64,000 nt of DNA from a bacterium (GTDB lineage Bacteria; Vulcanimicrobiota; Vulcanimicrobiia; Vulcanimicrobiales; Vulcanimicrobiaceae), in the NCBI GenBank assembly GCA_021794205.1, contig JAJYRH010000001.1:1-64000 (forward strand), given 5' to 3'. Position numbers and translations under genes: made by a program. The stretch's first letter is position 1, and each line of letters opens with the position of its first letter. This document shows positions 53,467-62,983 of this stretch, in pieces. The notes beneath the pieces were generated by a model. It was not told where the DNA came from. It saw only the letters and a program-made list of their open reading frames with translations, and made no database searches.

Positions 53467-55326
53467 ATGCGCACTTTGCTGATTCGAGGCCTCGGCCTCT
53501 CCGCGTTGCTGTGTTCGTTCGCCGTCGCGTCCTCATCGGCCGCGACCCAACCGATCCAGCTTCAACTCGATGCGCGGCAAGCGCCGACGCAGAACGTCGT
53601 GTTCACGCACGAAATTATCCCCGCCGCCCCGGGGCCGATGACGCTTTATTATCCCAAGTGGATTCCCGGCGAACATCAACCGGTCGGACCGATTGCGAAC
53701 GTCGCGTCGTTGGTCATTACCGCCGGCGGTAAGCGCATCGCCTGGCGACGCGACCCGCTCGATATGTTCGCATTCAAATTCAACGTGCCGGCGGGTGCCG
53801 ATGCCGTCGACGTGCGCTTCACCTATCTCGGCGCGACGTTCGGACATTACTCGTCCTCGCGTTTGGCGACGCATAATCTTTTCGTAACGACGTGGAACCA
53901 GAATCTGCTCTATCCGTCGACCGGAACGATTCAAGACACGTTTTTTAAGCCGTCGATCGTGCTTCCCGGGCCGACGTGGAAATTCGCCACCGCGCTGACC
54001 GGCGCGCAACGCTCGGGCGACACCGTGACGTTCGACGAAGTATCGCTCGAACACCTCATCGATTCACCGCTCGACGCGGGAACGCACGTCTATCGGAAAC
54101 GTATTTGGCACCAGGGAACGGCGAGCGCCTACCTCAACGTCTTCGCCGATACGCAGCACGAAGCGAATTCCGCCAAAATCGGCGAACCGCATTACGCCAA
54201 GCTCGTTCGCGAAATGATGGCGATGTACGGGGCGCGCCATTGGCGCAACTATAATTTTTTGTTGACGCTCTCCGACCAGATGCCCGGTGAGGGAATCGAA
54301 CATCACGAATCGAGCGACGACGGCGAGACCGGTTCGTATTTTCTCAACCATAAAACGTTCGTGCGCGGTGGCGATTTGCTCTCGCACGAATTCAACCACT
54401 CGTGGGACGGCAAGTATCGCATGCCGGCGGGGCTTTACCCCGATAACCTGCAAATTCCGTATGACGACTCGCTTTTGTGGGTCTACGAAGGCATGACCCA
54501 ATATTACGGCGACGTCATGTCGTTCCGCGACGGCATTCGCCCGGCGAAGGAGTGGCCCGATCAGGTGGCGGCGATGTACGCGTACTACGATAACGAACCG
54601 GGGCGCCTTTGGAGGACGCTCGGCGATACCGCGACCTCGGCGCCCTTTCTCTATGCGGCGCCGTACGGCTATAACGCGGAGCGTCGCAGCGTCGATTTCT
54701 ACGTCGAAGGCGCGCTCATGTGGCTCCGTGCCGATAGTATCATTCGCGCGAAAACGAACGATAAGAAATCGCTCGATACCTTCGCGCGCGAGTTCTTCGG
54801 CGGCAAGACCACCGGGCCGATCGTCGTTACCTACACGCGTAAAGACATCATTGCCGGACTCAATAAGGTCTTACCGTATAACTGGACCGCCTTTTTCCAT
54901 ACGTGGATCGACGACATCGCCCCGCATCCGGCAAACGGATTTACTCCCGACGGATGGAAGCTGGTCTATACCGCAAAGCCGACTATTTGGGTGCCGAAGA
55001 ACAACTTCTGGTATTCGATCGGGCTCGCGGTCAACCACGGCCGCATCGGTGACGTACGGTTCGGCTCGCCGGCTGCCGTGGCAACCCTGGGGATCGATAC
55101 CACGATCGTCGCCGTCGACGGCCGCGGGTATTCCGCAGCGGTTCTCGCGCGAGCGATCTCCGACGCCGCCAAGAGCAAAGCGCCGATCGACCTTCTCGTC
55201 GAACATAGCGACGTCTATCGTTCGGTCCAAATTCACTACACCGGCGGCCTTCGTTATCCGCATTTGGTGCGCATAAAGGGCGTGCCGGATCGGCTCTCGC
55301 AGGTCGTCAAACCCTATACGAAGTAG
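53467..55326 (+). CDS. Secreted M61-family metallopeptidase with PDZ domain
   Basis: 619 residues from the ATG at 53467, with a signal peptide (LLIRGLGLSALLCSFAVASS). M61 glycyl aminopeptidases have an N-terminal beta domain (YYPKWIPGEHQPVGPIAN) and the zinc site LLSHEFNHSWDGK (HExxH) with the third ligand Glu in VYEGMTQYYGD; both are present near residue 310-355. The C-terminus (GRIGDVRFGSPAAVATLGI) is a PDZ-like domain. Probably periplasmic or secreted peptidase. It lies directly before a small membrane protein. Confidence 0.88.
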   Translation: MRTLLIRGLGLSALLCSFAVASSSAATQPIQLQLDARQAPTQNVVFTHEIIPAAPGPMTLYYPKWIPGEHQPVGPIANVASLVITAGGKRIAWRRDPLDMFAFKFNVPAGADAVDVRFTYLGATFGHYSSSRLATHNLFVTTWNQNLLYPSTGTIQDTFFKPSIVLPGPTWKFATALTGAQRSGDTVTFDEVSLEHLIDSPLDAGTHVYRKRIWHQGTASAYLNVFADTQHEANSAKIGEPHYAKLVREMMAMYGARHWRNYNFLLTLSDQMPGEGIEHHESSDDGETGSYFLNHKTFVRGGDLLSHEFNHSWDGKYRMPAGLYPDNLQIPYDDSLLWVYEGMTQYYGDVMSFRDGIRPAKEWPDQVAAMYAYYDNEPGRLWRTLGDTATSAPFLYAAPYGYNAERRSVDFYVEGALMWLRADSIIRAKTNDKKSLDTFAREFFGGKTTGPIVVTYTRKDIIAGLNKVLPYNWTAFFHTWIDDIAPHPANGFTPDGWKLVYTAKPTIWVPKNNFWYSIGLAVNHGRIGDVRFGSPAAVATLGIDTTIVAVDGRGYSAAVLARAISDAAKSKAPIDLLVEHSDVYRSVQIHYTGGLRYPHLVRIKGVPDRLSQVVKPYTK

Positions 55327-55338
55327 GGAGCGCTTAGG

Positions 55339-55860
55339 ATGGAACAGCAACCCGAAGAACGCGAAGTCCTCGAACATGGCGGGCGCGTCGGCACCTTCGA
55401 TCGCTTCGCCGCCGTTCTCGCGCTCGGCGAACGGATCATGTTCGCGTTCGTCGGGTTGCTGTTATTCGTCGCCGCCGTCGCATTGGCGATTCACGGCGTT
55501 CGCGAGGCGATCGCGCTCTTTACGGTCGCCGGCGATTCGCTAATTGCGACGACCGCACACTTCATCGATCTCATTCTCCTCATCCTGATGATCTCCGAAA
55601 TCACCTATACGGTGGTCATCTCGATTCGCGGACGAGGCCTATCGGCGATTCCATTTCTGTTGATCGCAATCATCGCGACGGTGCGTCGCGTGTTGGTCAT
55701 CACCATTCAAGAGATCCATCCCGCCGCGCCGAAAGGGCTGACGTGGATTTCGAAGAGCAGCGTCGATTTGTTGGCGCTCTCGCTCGTCTGCGTATTGTTC
55801 GTGGTTGCGATTATCGTATTGCAACGCCGGCCGGGTGCGGCCCGACTACCGAAGGAATGA
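55339..55860 (+). CDS. PsiE-like membrane protein
   Basis: 173 residues with four membrane helices (about 32-55, 65-95, 100-120 and 135-160). The helix-2 to helix-4 region with ISEITYTVVIS and IATVRRVLVITIQE resembles the phosphate-starvation-inducible PsiE family. Role unknown. 12 bases after the peptidase gene, so likely cotranscribed. Confidence 0.55.
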   Translation: MEQQPEEREVLEHGGRVGTFDRFAAVLALGERIMFAFVGLLLFVAAVALAIHGVREAIALFTVAGDSLIATTAHFIDLILLILMISEITYTVVISIRGRGLSAIPFLLIAIIATVRRVLVITIQEIHPAAPKGLTWISKSSVDLLALSLVCVLFVVAIIVLQRRPGAARLPKE

Positions 55861-55868
55861 TGCGGCGG

Positions 55869-57485
55869 TCACAACTGGCCGCTCGCGGCGCTCCGTCCCT
55901 TCCGGTCGAGTTCGCGCTCGCGTAACTCCACGCGACGGATTTTCCCGGAGCGCGTTTTCGGTAGATCGGCGACGAATTCTATTTCACGGGGATACTTGTA
56001 GGGCGCGGTGACGCGTTTGCAATGCTCCTGCAGTTCGGCGACGAGCGCGCCGTCGGCGGTGTAGCCGGGGCGCAACACCACGAATGCCTTCACGATATTC
56101 CCGCGATCGACATCCGGGCTCCCGACGACGGCGGATTCCGCTACGGCGGGATGTTCGAGCAGCGCGCTCTCCACTTCAAACGGACCGATCCGATAGGCTC
56201 CCGAAGAAATAACGTCGTCGGCGCGTCCGACGAACCAAAAATATCCGTCGGCATCGACCCGCGCGCGGTCGCCGGTAAGATACCATTCGCCGCGTCGGGT
56301 CGCAGCCGTCTGCTCTTCGTCGTGGAAGTAGCCTTTGAAGAGCGTCGGCGGGTCGCCGCGCAGACCGATATCGCCGACGACATCGGTCTCGCAAGGGCGC
56401 CCGTCTTCGTCGACGACGGCGACGTCGTGCCCGGGCGTCGGGCGCCCCATCGCGCCGACGCGCACTTCGTCACCGGGAAGGTTTGCGACGAGCAACGAGT
56501 TCTCGGTCTGTCCGTAGCCATCGAATATCGTGAGCCCGAACGCCTCGTTCCATCGTTCGATCACCTCGGGATTGAGTGGTTCTCCGGCGCTGACGCAGTG
56601 GCGTAGTCGCGGCATTCTCCAGCGCGTTCCGAGATCGTCGCGTTTGGCTTCGAGCCGATACTCCGTCGGCGCTTGGCAGAGCACGGTGACGCCGAGATCG
56701 CGAATGAGGTCGAGGCGCTCGGCGGGATCGAAACCGCCGTCGTGCATGACGATCGCGCTGCCGCAGGACCATGGCCCGAGCAAGACGTTCCAAAGAGATT
56801 TCGCCCAACCCGTCGCCGCGGTGCTCCAGACCAAATCGTCGGGCTTGCAATCGAGCCAATAACGAGCCTGCATGCGCTTGGCAAAACTATACGCGCGGTC
56901 GTGGACGACGCCTTTGGGATCTTTCGTCGTGCCGCTGGTATAAATGATGTAACTCCACTCGTCGCTGCGCGCGTCGATACCCGGTAGCGGCTCCGCTCGC
57001 TCCGCGCGCGCATCGAGGCGCTCCCATCCATCGCTCTCCGCCTCACTGAGGTAGTAGCGTTCGCAGGTAACCGCGTCGGCGCGTATTTCGTCGATCTCGC
57101 TTTGGTTGCTCGCGCACGCCACGATCGCCCGTACGGCCGCGTGATTCGCGCGGTAGAGGAGATCTTTCGCGCGCAACTGCTCCGCGCAGGGAATGGCGAC
57201 CGCGCCGATTCGGTCGAGTGCGAGCATGGTGAAGAGCCAGGCGGGCCGCTTCGGCAGTGCGACGAGAACGCGGTCGCCGCGTCCGATTCCGCCTTCGGCG
57301 AAAACGCGCGCGTAGCGCTGCGATGCGATCGAGATCTCGCTAAACGAAAACGTACGTCGGCTGCGGTCGTTGTCGATAAAGACCAACGCGCGCCGATCCT
57401 GGCGCGCGAGAGCGTCGACGACGTCGCGCGCGAATGAAAACTGCTGCGGAACCTCCCAGCGGAAATCCTCGCGCCGAGCGGTCAC
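55869..57485 (-). CDS. AMP-forming acyl-CoA synthetase
   Basis: 538 residues. ANL-superfamily motifs: YIIYTSGTTKDPKGVVHD (A3), DGYGQTENSLLVANLPG (A5), YLTGDRARVDADGYFWFVGRADDVISSGAYRIGPFEVE (A7-A8), and the catalytic lysine in LPKTRSGKIRRVELRE near the C-terminus. Medium-chain acyl-CoA or acetyl-CoA synthetase-like; the acid is not predictable. Its GTG overlaps the stop of the transaminase gene (GTGA), so they are coupled. Confidence 0.9.
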   Translation of the reverse strand: MTARREDFRWEVPQQFSFARDVVDALARQDRRALVFIDNDRSRRTFSFSEISIASQRYARVFAEGGIGRGDRVLVALPKRPAWLFTMLALDRIGAVAIPCAEQLRAKDLLYRANHAAVRAIVACASNQSEIDEIRADAVTCERYYLSEAESDGWERLDARAERAEPLPGIDARSDEWSYIIYTSGTTKDPKGVVHDRAYSFAKRMQARYWLDCKPDDLVWSTAATGWAKSLWNVLLGPWSCGSAIVMHDGGFDPAERLDLIRDLGVTVLCQAPTEYRLEAKRDDLGTRWRMPRLRHCVSAGEPLNPEVIERWNEAFGLTIFDGYGQTENSLLVANLPGDEVRVGAMGRPTPGHDVAVVDEDGRPCETDVVGDIGLRGDPPTLFKGYFHDEEQTAATRRGEWYLTGDRARVDADGYFWFVGRADDVISSGAYRIGPFEVESALLEHPAVAESAVVGSPDVDRGNIVKAFVVLRPGYTADGALVAELQEHCKRVTAPYKYPREIEFVADLPKTRSGKIRRVELRERELDRKGRSAASGQL

Positions 57486-58702
57486 GTCGCAGCGTCGAAC
57501 GCGGCGAGCGCGTCCTCCAGGCGTTCGAGAAAGAGCGCGATCTCCGTATCGGCGATCACCAACGGCGGTGCGATGCGCAAGACGCGTTCGTGCGTGTCTT
57601 TGGCGGCGACGCCGCGTTCGAGCAGTGCGTATGCGAGCGGACGCACCGGTCGGTCGAACTCGATGCCGACGAGCAATCCGCGCCCGCGTACGTCGCGGAT
57701 CGAGGGCGATTTGAGCGCGCGCAAACCCTGCATGAGTTTCGCTCCGGAATAACGCGCCCGTTCGGGCAGCCGTTCTTCCACGAGTACCTCCATCGCGGCG
57801 ATCGCTACGGCGCTCCCCAACGGGTTGCCGCCGAAGGTGCTGCCGTGGTCGCCGGGCTGGAAGAGCGACATCAAGGCGCGGTCGGCGAGTATCGCCGACA
57901 CCGGATAGACGCCGCCGCCTAGCGCTTTCCCAACGATGAGAATGTCGGGTTTGATGCCATCGTGATCGAGCGCCATCATCGCGCCGGTGCGTCCGAATCC
58001 CGTTTGAATTTCATCGCCGAGGAACAGCACGTCGTGTTCCTTGCAGATCGCCCACGCGCGCTTGAGGTATCCCTCGGGAGGAACGATCACGCCGCCCTCG
58101 CCCTGAATCGGTTCGATCAGCATAGCGCAGGTATTCGGACCGATCGAACGCTCCAGTGCGTCGGCATCGCCGTAGGGAACCAGAACGAATCCCGGCGTAT
58201 AGGGGCCGAACGAACGGCGGTATGCCGGTTCGCTCGACGCGCTGATCACGGTCGTCGTGCGTCCGTGGAAATTATTGGTAAAAACGATAATCTCGGCGCG
58301 CTCCGGCGGTATGCCTTTGACGTCGTATCCCCAGCGTCGCGCGAGTTTGATCGCGGTCTCCACCGCTTCGACGCCGGTGTTCATCGGCAACGCCATCTCG
58401 AAACCACAGAGTTGGGTCAGGCGTTCGAGGAAAATGGGTAACCGATCGTTGCGCATCGCACGCGAAGTGAGGGTTACGCGCCCCGCCTGTTCGACGAGCG
58501 CGGCGACGATGCGCGGATGGCAGTGCCCTTGGTTGACCGCGGAATAGGCGCTGATGCAATCGAGATAGCGTTTCCCTTCGACATCGGTCAACCAGCAGCC
58601 GCCGGCTTCTTCGACGACGAGATCGAGCGGATGGTAATTGTGCGCCCCGTAATGATCTTCGGCATCGATGAGGCTCCGGGAACTTCGGTCGCTCGTTTTC
58701 AT
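57482..58702 (-). CDS. rocD: Ornithine aminotransferase (class III)
   Basis: 406 residues. The N-terminal NYHPLDLVVEEAGGCWLTDVEGKRYLDCISAYSAVNQGHCHP is the ornithine aminotransferase signature; the PLP lysine is in ILIVGKALGGGVYP and the EPIQGEGG and LFLGDEIQTGFGRTG motifs are intact. Converts ornithine and 2-oxoglutarate to glutamate semialdehyde and glutamate, an entry to proline. The coupling with an acyl-CoA synthetase is not an obvious pathway. A 104-base gap separates it from the divergent hydrolase genes. Confidence 0.87.
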   Translation of the reverse strand: MKTSDRSSRSLIDAEDHYGAHNYHPLDLVVEEAGGCWLTDVEGKRYLDCISAYSAVNQGHCHPRIVAALVEQAGRVTLTSRAMRNDRLPIFLERLTQLCGFEMALPMNTGVEAVETAIKLARRWGYDVKGIPPERAEIIVFTNNFHGRTTTVISASSEPAYRRSFGPYTPGFVLVPYGDADALERSIGPNTCAMLIEPIQGEGGVIVPPEGYLKRAWAICKEHDVLFLGDEIQTGFGRTGAMMALDHDGIKPDILIVGKALGGGVYPVSAILADRALMSLFQPGDHGSTFGGNPLGSAVAIAAMEVLVEERLPERARYSGAKLMQGLRALKSPSIRDVRGRGLLVGIEFDRPVRPLAYALLERGVAAKDTHERVLRIAPPLVIADTEIALFLERLEDALAAFDAAT

Positions 58703-58806
58703 ACTCTCGAACTCTTTAACGCCACGTGTGTTTACCGCGGTGCGCGGGAATGCCGGGGCGCGTTTCCATCCGGCATTCGAGGAACACTTGCTCGTAGGAG
58801 TTAAGG

Positions 58807-59706
58807 ATGCTCGCTGTGTCGCCCTCCTGCACCTCCGCCCCCACCGATCGAGAGCGCGCTCTCGTAGCGGCTCCGACGCTGCGACATTTACTGCAGTTCG
58901 ACGGCCCCTCGATCGGCGAACGCTCGCGGAGCTTTTTTCTTCTTCCCGAGCGACCGAACGGGCGTGCGGCGCTGCTCCTCCACGGCCTTACCGCGAGCCC
59001 CGGGCAGATGGAGCGCCTCGCACGGAGCCTTGCCGAACTTGGGTTTGCGGTCGTCGTACCGAGGCTGCCTCGGCACGGCCGGAGCGATCGGCTCACGCGC
59101 GCGCTCGCCGAGCTCGATGCCGCCGAGTTGCAGGAGCGAACGGCGCTCGCGTTACGGGCGGCGCGCGAGCTCGCCCCGCTCGTAACGGTCGTCGGATTCT
59201 CGCTCGGCGGCACGCTCGCCCTTCGCCTCGCACACGATGAAGATCTCGAACGCGCGGTAGCGATCGCGCCTTTTCTCGGCTTTTCATGGTTGCCCAATCG
59301 CATCGCGCCGCTGCTGACGCGTGCGATGCTGCGGTTGCCGAACGCATTTGCTTGGTGGGATCCGATCGCGCGCGAACGACAGATGCCGGCGCACGGATAT
59401 CCGCGGTACAGCACGCACGCCGTCGCGCGTGCGTACGGGCTGGCGAGTGCGTTGCTCGCCGACGCTCGCGAATCGCCGCCGCGGACGCGCGATATCGTTG
59501 CGGTAACGAACGATCGCGAAGCGGCGGTCAACAACCGCGCGATACGGCGGTTGCTCTCGGCGTGGAGCGCTTCGGGTGCGAGCGGCGTTCGCAACGAACG
59601 TTTGCGCGGACTTCCGATCTCGCACGATATAGTCGAGCCGGAGCGGCATCCCGAGCTCGCCGATCGCGTCTTTCCGCAGTTGTTGAAGATCGTCGACGAT
59701 CGATGA
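58807..59706 (+). CDS. Alpha/beta hydrolase (first of a tandem pair)
   Basis: 299 residues. ALLLHGLTASPGQMERLARSL, the proline-rich RLPRHGRSDRLTRAL cap, nucleophile GFSLGGTLALRLAHD near residue 136, and a C-terminal ISHDIVEPE histidine. The acid is probably an Asp in AVTNDREAAVNN. Carboxylesterase-type, probably for short or medium esters. The next gene begins inside its stop and is a paralog with the same spacing of motifs. Confidence 0.75.
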   Translation: MLAVSPSCTSAPTDRERALVAAPTLRHLLQFDGPSIGERSRSFFLLPERPNGRAALLLHGLTASPGQMERLARSLAELGFAVVVPRLPRHGRSDRLTRALAELDAAELQERTALALRAARELAPLVTVVGFSLGGTLALRLAHDEDLERAVAIAPFLGFSWLPNRIAPLLTRAMLRLPNAFAWWDPIARERQMPAHGYPRYSTHAVARAYGLASALLADARESPPRTRDIVAVTNDREAAVNNRAIRRLLSAWSASGASGVRNERLRGLPISHDIVEPERHPELADRVFPQLLKIVDDR

Positions 59707-60581
59707 ACGATCCTTTTCAGGAGGGTCTCGTCGCGCTCGCGCGATTGCAAGCGCTCGACGGCTCCGGCATTTTGCCGGCCGCTCGCACCCAGGCGTGGCT
59801 GCACGGCGAGCGGCGCCCGCTCTGCGTCGTGCTCCTTCACGGATTGACGAATAACCCGGCGCAATTCTCCGCATTCGCTCCGGCGCTGCACGCGCGAGGA
59901 GCGAACGTGATCGCGGTGCGCTTGCCGCACCACGGCGAGAGCGACCGGCTCACCAAGAAGCTCGCGCGTTTACGGAGCGCGGAACTCGTCGCGACGCTCG
60001 ATACGGCGCTCGAGGTCGCCGGATTATTGGGAGAGCGAGTCGCCGTAATGGGGCATTCTACCGGCGGTACGCTCGCCGCCTACGGAGCGCAGTTTCGCAG
60101 CGGCATCGCGCTCGCCGTTCCGGTCTGTCCGGGCTTCGCGGTTCTGCGCTTTTCGCGCCCGGTGAGCCGCGCGATCATGCTCGGCGCGCGAATCGTTCCG
60201 AACGTGAATATCTGGTGGGATCCGGAATTACGCGAACGTTTCCGCCCCACGGCGGCGTATCCACGCTTCCCGACCCGCGCGGTCGCCGCAGTCATGCGGA
60301 TCGCCGACGCCACCTTTCGTGCCGCACGTCGCTCGGCGCCGCTCGCCGAAAAGATTCGCGCCGTCGTCGTCGCGCGCGACCCGGCGGTTAACAATGTAGC
60401 GACGCAGCGGCTCGTCGAAAGTTGGCGCGAACGCGGTGCCGACGCGAACTACGAAGAGTTGGTCACCGATCCGCTCAACCACGATCCCTTCGATCCCGAT
60501 TCTCCGCGCGCGCGCATCGAGCAAAGCTACCCAACGCTGCTCTCGATCTTCGACGATTACCTTGGTGGATCGGCGCCGTGA
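59703..60581 (+). CDS. Alpha/beta hydrolase (second of a tandem pair)
   Basis: 292 residues from the ATG at 59703, overlapping the previous stop (ATGA). It repeats the pattern: VVLLHGLTNNPAQFSAFAPAL, RLPHHGESDRLTKKLARL, nucleophile GHSTGGTLAAYGAQF, ARDPAVNN with the acid, and LNHDPFDPDS with the histidine. The pair arose by duplication. Substrates unknown. Overlaps the glycosylase start by GTGA. Confidence 0.75.
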   Translation: MNDPFQEGLVALARLQALDGSGILPAARTQAWLHGERRPLCVVLLHGLTNNPAQFSAFAPALHARGANVIAVRLPHHGESDRLTKKLARLRSAELVATLDTALEVAGLLGERVAVMGHSTGGTLAAYGAQFRSGIALAVPVCPGFAVLRFSRPVSRAIMLGARIVPNVNIWWDPELRERFRPTAAYPRFPTRAVAAVMRIADATFRAARRSAPLAEKIRAVVVARDPAVNNVATQRLVESWRERGADANYEELVTDPLNHDPFDPDSPRARIEQSYPTLLSIFDDYLGGSAP

Positions 60582-61153
60582 GCGAACGGATCGTTCGATG
60601 CGCCTGGGCGACGAGCGCCCTTTCGATTCCGTATCACGACCACGAGTGGGGATTCCCGTCGCACGACGACCGACACCTTTTCGAGATGTTGGTTTTGGAG
60701 GGCGCGCAGGCGGGCTTGAGTTGGGAGACGATTTTGCGAAAGCGCGCGTGCTATCGACGCCGATACAAAAACTTCGACTCCGTACTCGTCGCGCGCTTCG
60801 GCGCGCGGCAGATCGAAGCGATGATTGAGGATGCGGGTTTGGTACGCAACCGGTTGAAGATCGAATCGAGCGTTCGAAACGCACGGTTGTTTTTGGACCT
60901 CGCACGCGAGCACGGCACCTTCGCGAGATGGCTCTGGGGGTTCGTCGGCGGATCGCCCGTGGTGACGCGGCGCGCTCGCGGCGAGAAACTCCCCGCGAGT
61001 ACCGAACTCGCGGAGCGCGTCAGCAAAGAAATGCGAGCGCGAGGCTTCCGCTTCGTCGGCCCGACGATCGTCTATTCCTATCTTCAAAGCGTTGGATTGG
61101 TCGACGATCATAGCATCGATTGTTTTCGCGCGCAGGGAACCCCGGTGCCATAG
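60578..61153 (+). CDS. tag: DNA-3-methyladenine glycosylase I
   Basis: 191 residues. Removes 3-methyladenine from alkylated DNA. Start is the GTG in GTGA with the hydrolase. Motifs: IVRCAWATS (Cys ligand), IPYHDHEWGFPSHDDRHLFE (His ligand), LEGAQAGLSWETILRKR, and near the end LVDDHSIDCF (His and Cys), together forming the structural zinc site. Coupling with two hydrolases is unusual and probably only positional. Confidence 0.93.
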   Translation: MSERIVRCAWATSALSIPYHDHEWGFPSHDDRHLFEMLVLEGAQAGLSWETILRKRACYRRRYKNFDSVLVARFGARQIEAMIEDAGLVRNRLKIESSVRNARLFLDLAREHGTFARWLWGFVGGSPVVTRRARGEKLPASTELAERVSKEMRARGFRFVGPTIVYSYLQSVGLVDDHSIDCFRAQGTPVP

Positions 61154-61172
61154 CAGAAGGCGGCGGTTTATA

Positions 61173-61976
61173 ATGAAACGACTATTTCTCATAGCTACCG
61201 CGCTTTTTTGTGTTGTCGGGTTCGCGTTATTCCCGGCGCGGGACGCGCGCGCAGGAGTGACGCGCGTTGGCATCGGTGCGGCGGCGATGATCGGAACGCA
61301 TCGCGAGTTTCTAGGTATTAAAGCGACGGGCATCGTCATCGAGCCAGCGCTCCGTATTTCTCATCGAATCGGTCGCTTTACGCTGGTGGGCGAAGGCGTG
61401 TCGACGCTCGGCCCAATCGACGCGTCGGGGACCAACTCTCCCTTACAAAGCATCGAGTTGTCGTATGTAAACTTCGTGCTGCGGTATCATCTCTCACATT
61501 CGATGACCTTCGGCGTCGGCGAGAGTATCTACAATCAGCTTTCGACCTATCAATATAATTTTGGGACGATATCGCCGCCGCCGAACTTTTCCTACCTAGT
61601 GGGATCGATCGCCAGAGAGCGTACTCGGGCGGTCGGTGCGCGTTTCGAATTACGTGACGAGTTGTATCGTTCGCAGCGAACGCATCTGGAGGCGTTACTC
61701 GCGGTGAACCCGCGCCTAACGGCACGTTGGACGAATTCCACCGTTCTTCTCTATTCAAACGGACCCTCGCGGGCGCTGCCGTCGAATTTTGTTATTCCCG
61801 AAGCGGGGTCGCAGATCGACGCATCGATCGAGAACAGCGTGCGCGAGCGCCGCTACACGCTGGCGTACGGGCTTCGCTACGTCAATCTCTCGATGGACTT
61901 CCCCAATCACCTACTCGCCGATCGCAACGCCTTCGTGATTCCCTTCGTCGGCATCTCGCGCACCTTCGGCCACTAG
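61173..61976 (+). CDS. Outer-membrane-type secreted protein
   Basis: 267 residues from the ATG at 61173, with signal peptide KRLFLIATALFCVVGFALF. The mature part alternates hydrophobic and aromatic positions as in an outer-membrane beta-barrel: FTLVGEGVSTLGP, LSYVNFVLRYHLS, YTLAYGLRYVNLSMDF, and the C-terminus ends FVGISRTFGH. No function or family recognised. The ATG is preceded by GGTTTATA, not a clear ribosome binding site. Confidence 0.55.
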   Translation: MKRLFLIATALFCVVGFALFPARDARAGVTRVGIGAAAMIGTHREFLGIKATGIVIEPALRISHRIGRFTLVGEGVSTLGPIDASGTNSPLQSIELSYVNFVLRYHLSHSMTFGVGESIYNQLSTYQYNFGTISPPPNFSYLVGSIARERTRAVGARFELRDELYRSQRTHLEALLAVNPRLTARWTNSTVLLYSNGPSRALPSNFVIPEAGSQIDASIENSVRERRYTLAYGLRYVNLSMDFPNHLLADRNAFVIPFVGISRTFGH

Positions 61977-62008
61977 GAGCGCCGCATCGCGGGGCGAAGG
62001 GCTCGTAG

Positions 62009-62485
62009 ATGCTCGCATCGCTCGCGCTGGTGGCGGCGGTCGCCGCCCCGGCAAAATCCTCAAACGCCTTCCTCACCGATTTCGCCGGTTCGTGGCGCTG
62101 TAGCGCGAAGGGCGAGACGCCCTCGCTCTGGCGGATCGGGCGCGTCCCCGGTAGCCGCTGGGTCCGCGTCGATTGGGGGATTCGCCCCAACGGCCTCCCG
62201 AGCGGGAGCGCTTTCGTCGGATATATCCCCTCCCGGGGGATCTGGCTCTATCGCGATTTTCACGGCGGCGGCAGCTACGCGAATATGCACGGCACGCGCG
62301 CGAGCGACGGAACGTGGACCTGGAACGGTCCGTTTTATCCTTACGCCGCGCCGCGTGGAAGCGCCCCGTTATTGGGCCGCATTACGTGGAAGCGTAGCGA
62401 TGCGAGGCACGTTCTACGCACCTTCGCATCGTACGACCGCGGCACTCTGGTGCCGCACGGCGGCGACACCTGCACCGCGCAGTAG
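62009..62485 (+). CDS. Secreted lipocalin-like protein, unknown function
   Basis: 158 residues, start MLASLALVAAVAAPAKSS. A hydrophobic signal is followed by a beta-rich part (FAGSWRCSAKGETPSLWRIGRVPG, SAFVGYIPSRGIWLYRDFHGG, WNGPFYPYAAPRG) with two cysteines (one near 31, one near the C-terminus) that may pair. Its Trp-rich small-barrel look resembles DUF1579-type or lipocalin-like domains but no family is certain. Convergent with the cytochrome gene. Confidence 0.5.
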   Translation: MLASLALVAAVAAPAKSSNAFLTDFAGSWRCSAKGETPSLWRIGRVPGSRWVRVDWGIRPNGLPSGSAFVGYIPSRGIWLYRDFHGGGSYANMHGTRASDGTWTWNGPFYPYAAPRGSAPLLGRITWKRSDARHVLRTFASYDRGTLVPHGGDTCTAQ

Positions 62486-62488
62486 ATC

Positions 62489-62983
62489 TTACTTGGCGAC
62501 CGCTTTCACATCGGCGACGGTCACCGGACTCGCCGAATTTCCCCACGACGAACGAACGTAGGAGATAACTGCGGCGATATCCGCATTCGAAAGCGTCGTT
62601 CCCCACGGCGGCATCATGCCGTTGTAGCTCTTGCCTTTCACCACGATCGCGCCTTGAAGGCCGTATTTGACGATGTGAATGACCTTCGCTTTGGCGCCCA
62701 TGACGGTGGGATTGCCCGCGAGCGGCGGGAACGCTCCGGCGACGCCTTCGCCGGTCGCTTGGTGGCAACTCGCGCAATTCGTGTTATAGACCGAGGCCCC
62801 AGCGGCATTCGCCGCGGGTGCGGCGCTCGTCGCCGCCATCGGACTGCCGGCCGGGGAGGCGGCGGCCGAACTTTGCGGCGCGCTGCTTGCCGAGGATGAA
62901 GAACTACTCGTGTTCTTCGAGCATGCGGAGAGGGCGAACAGCAAGCCCGCCGCAACGAAACCGATTTTTCGGAGTGAACTCAT
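62489..62983 (-). CDS. Lipoprotein cytochrome c
   Basis: 164 residues. Signal peptide with lipobox LSAC (Cys21), a long Ser/Ala/Pro linker, and a class I cytochrome c domain from about residue 64: heme motif CASCH in VYNTNCASCHQATGEGV, axial Met probably in SYNGMMPPWGTTLSN. Carries electrons at the outer face of the cytoplasmic membrane. A serine-rich linker of this sort is common in anchored cytochromes. Confidence 0.82.
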   Translation of the reverse strand: MSSLRKIGFVAAGLLFALSACSKNTSSSSSSASSAPQSSAAASPAGSPMAATSAAPAANAAGASVYNTNCASCHQATGEGVAGAFPPLAGNPTVMGAKAKVIHIVKYGLQGAIVVKGKSYNGMMPPWGTTLSNADIAAVISYVRSSWGNSASPVTVADVKAVAK

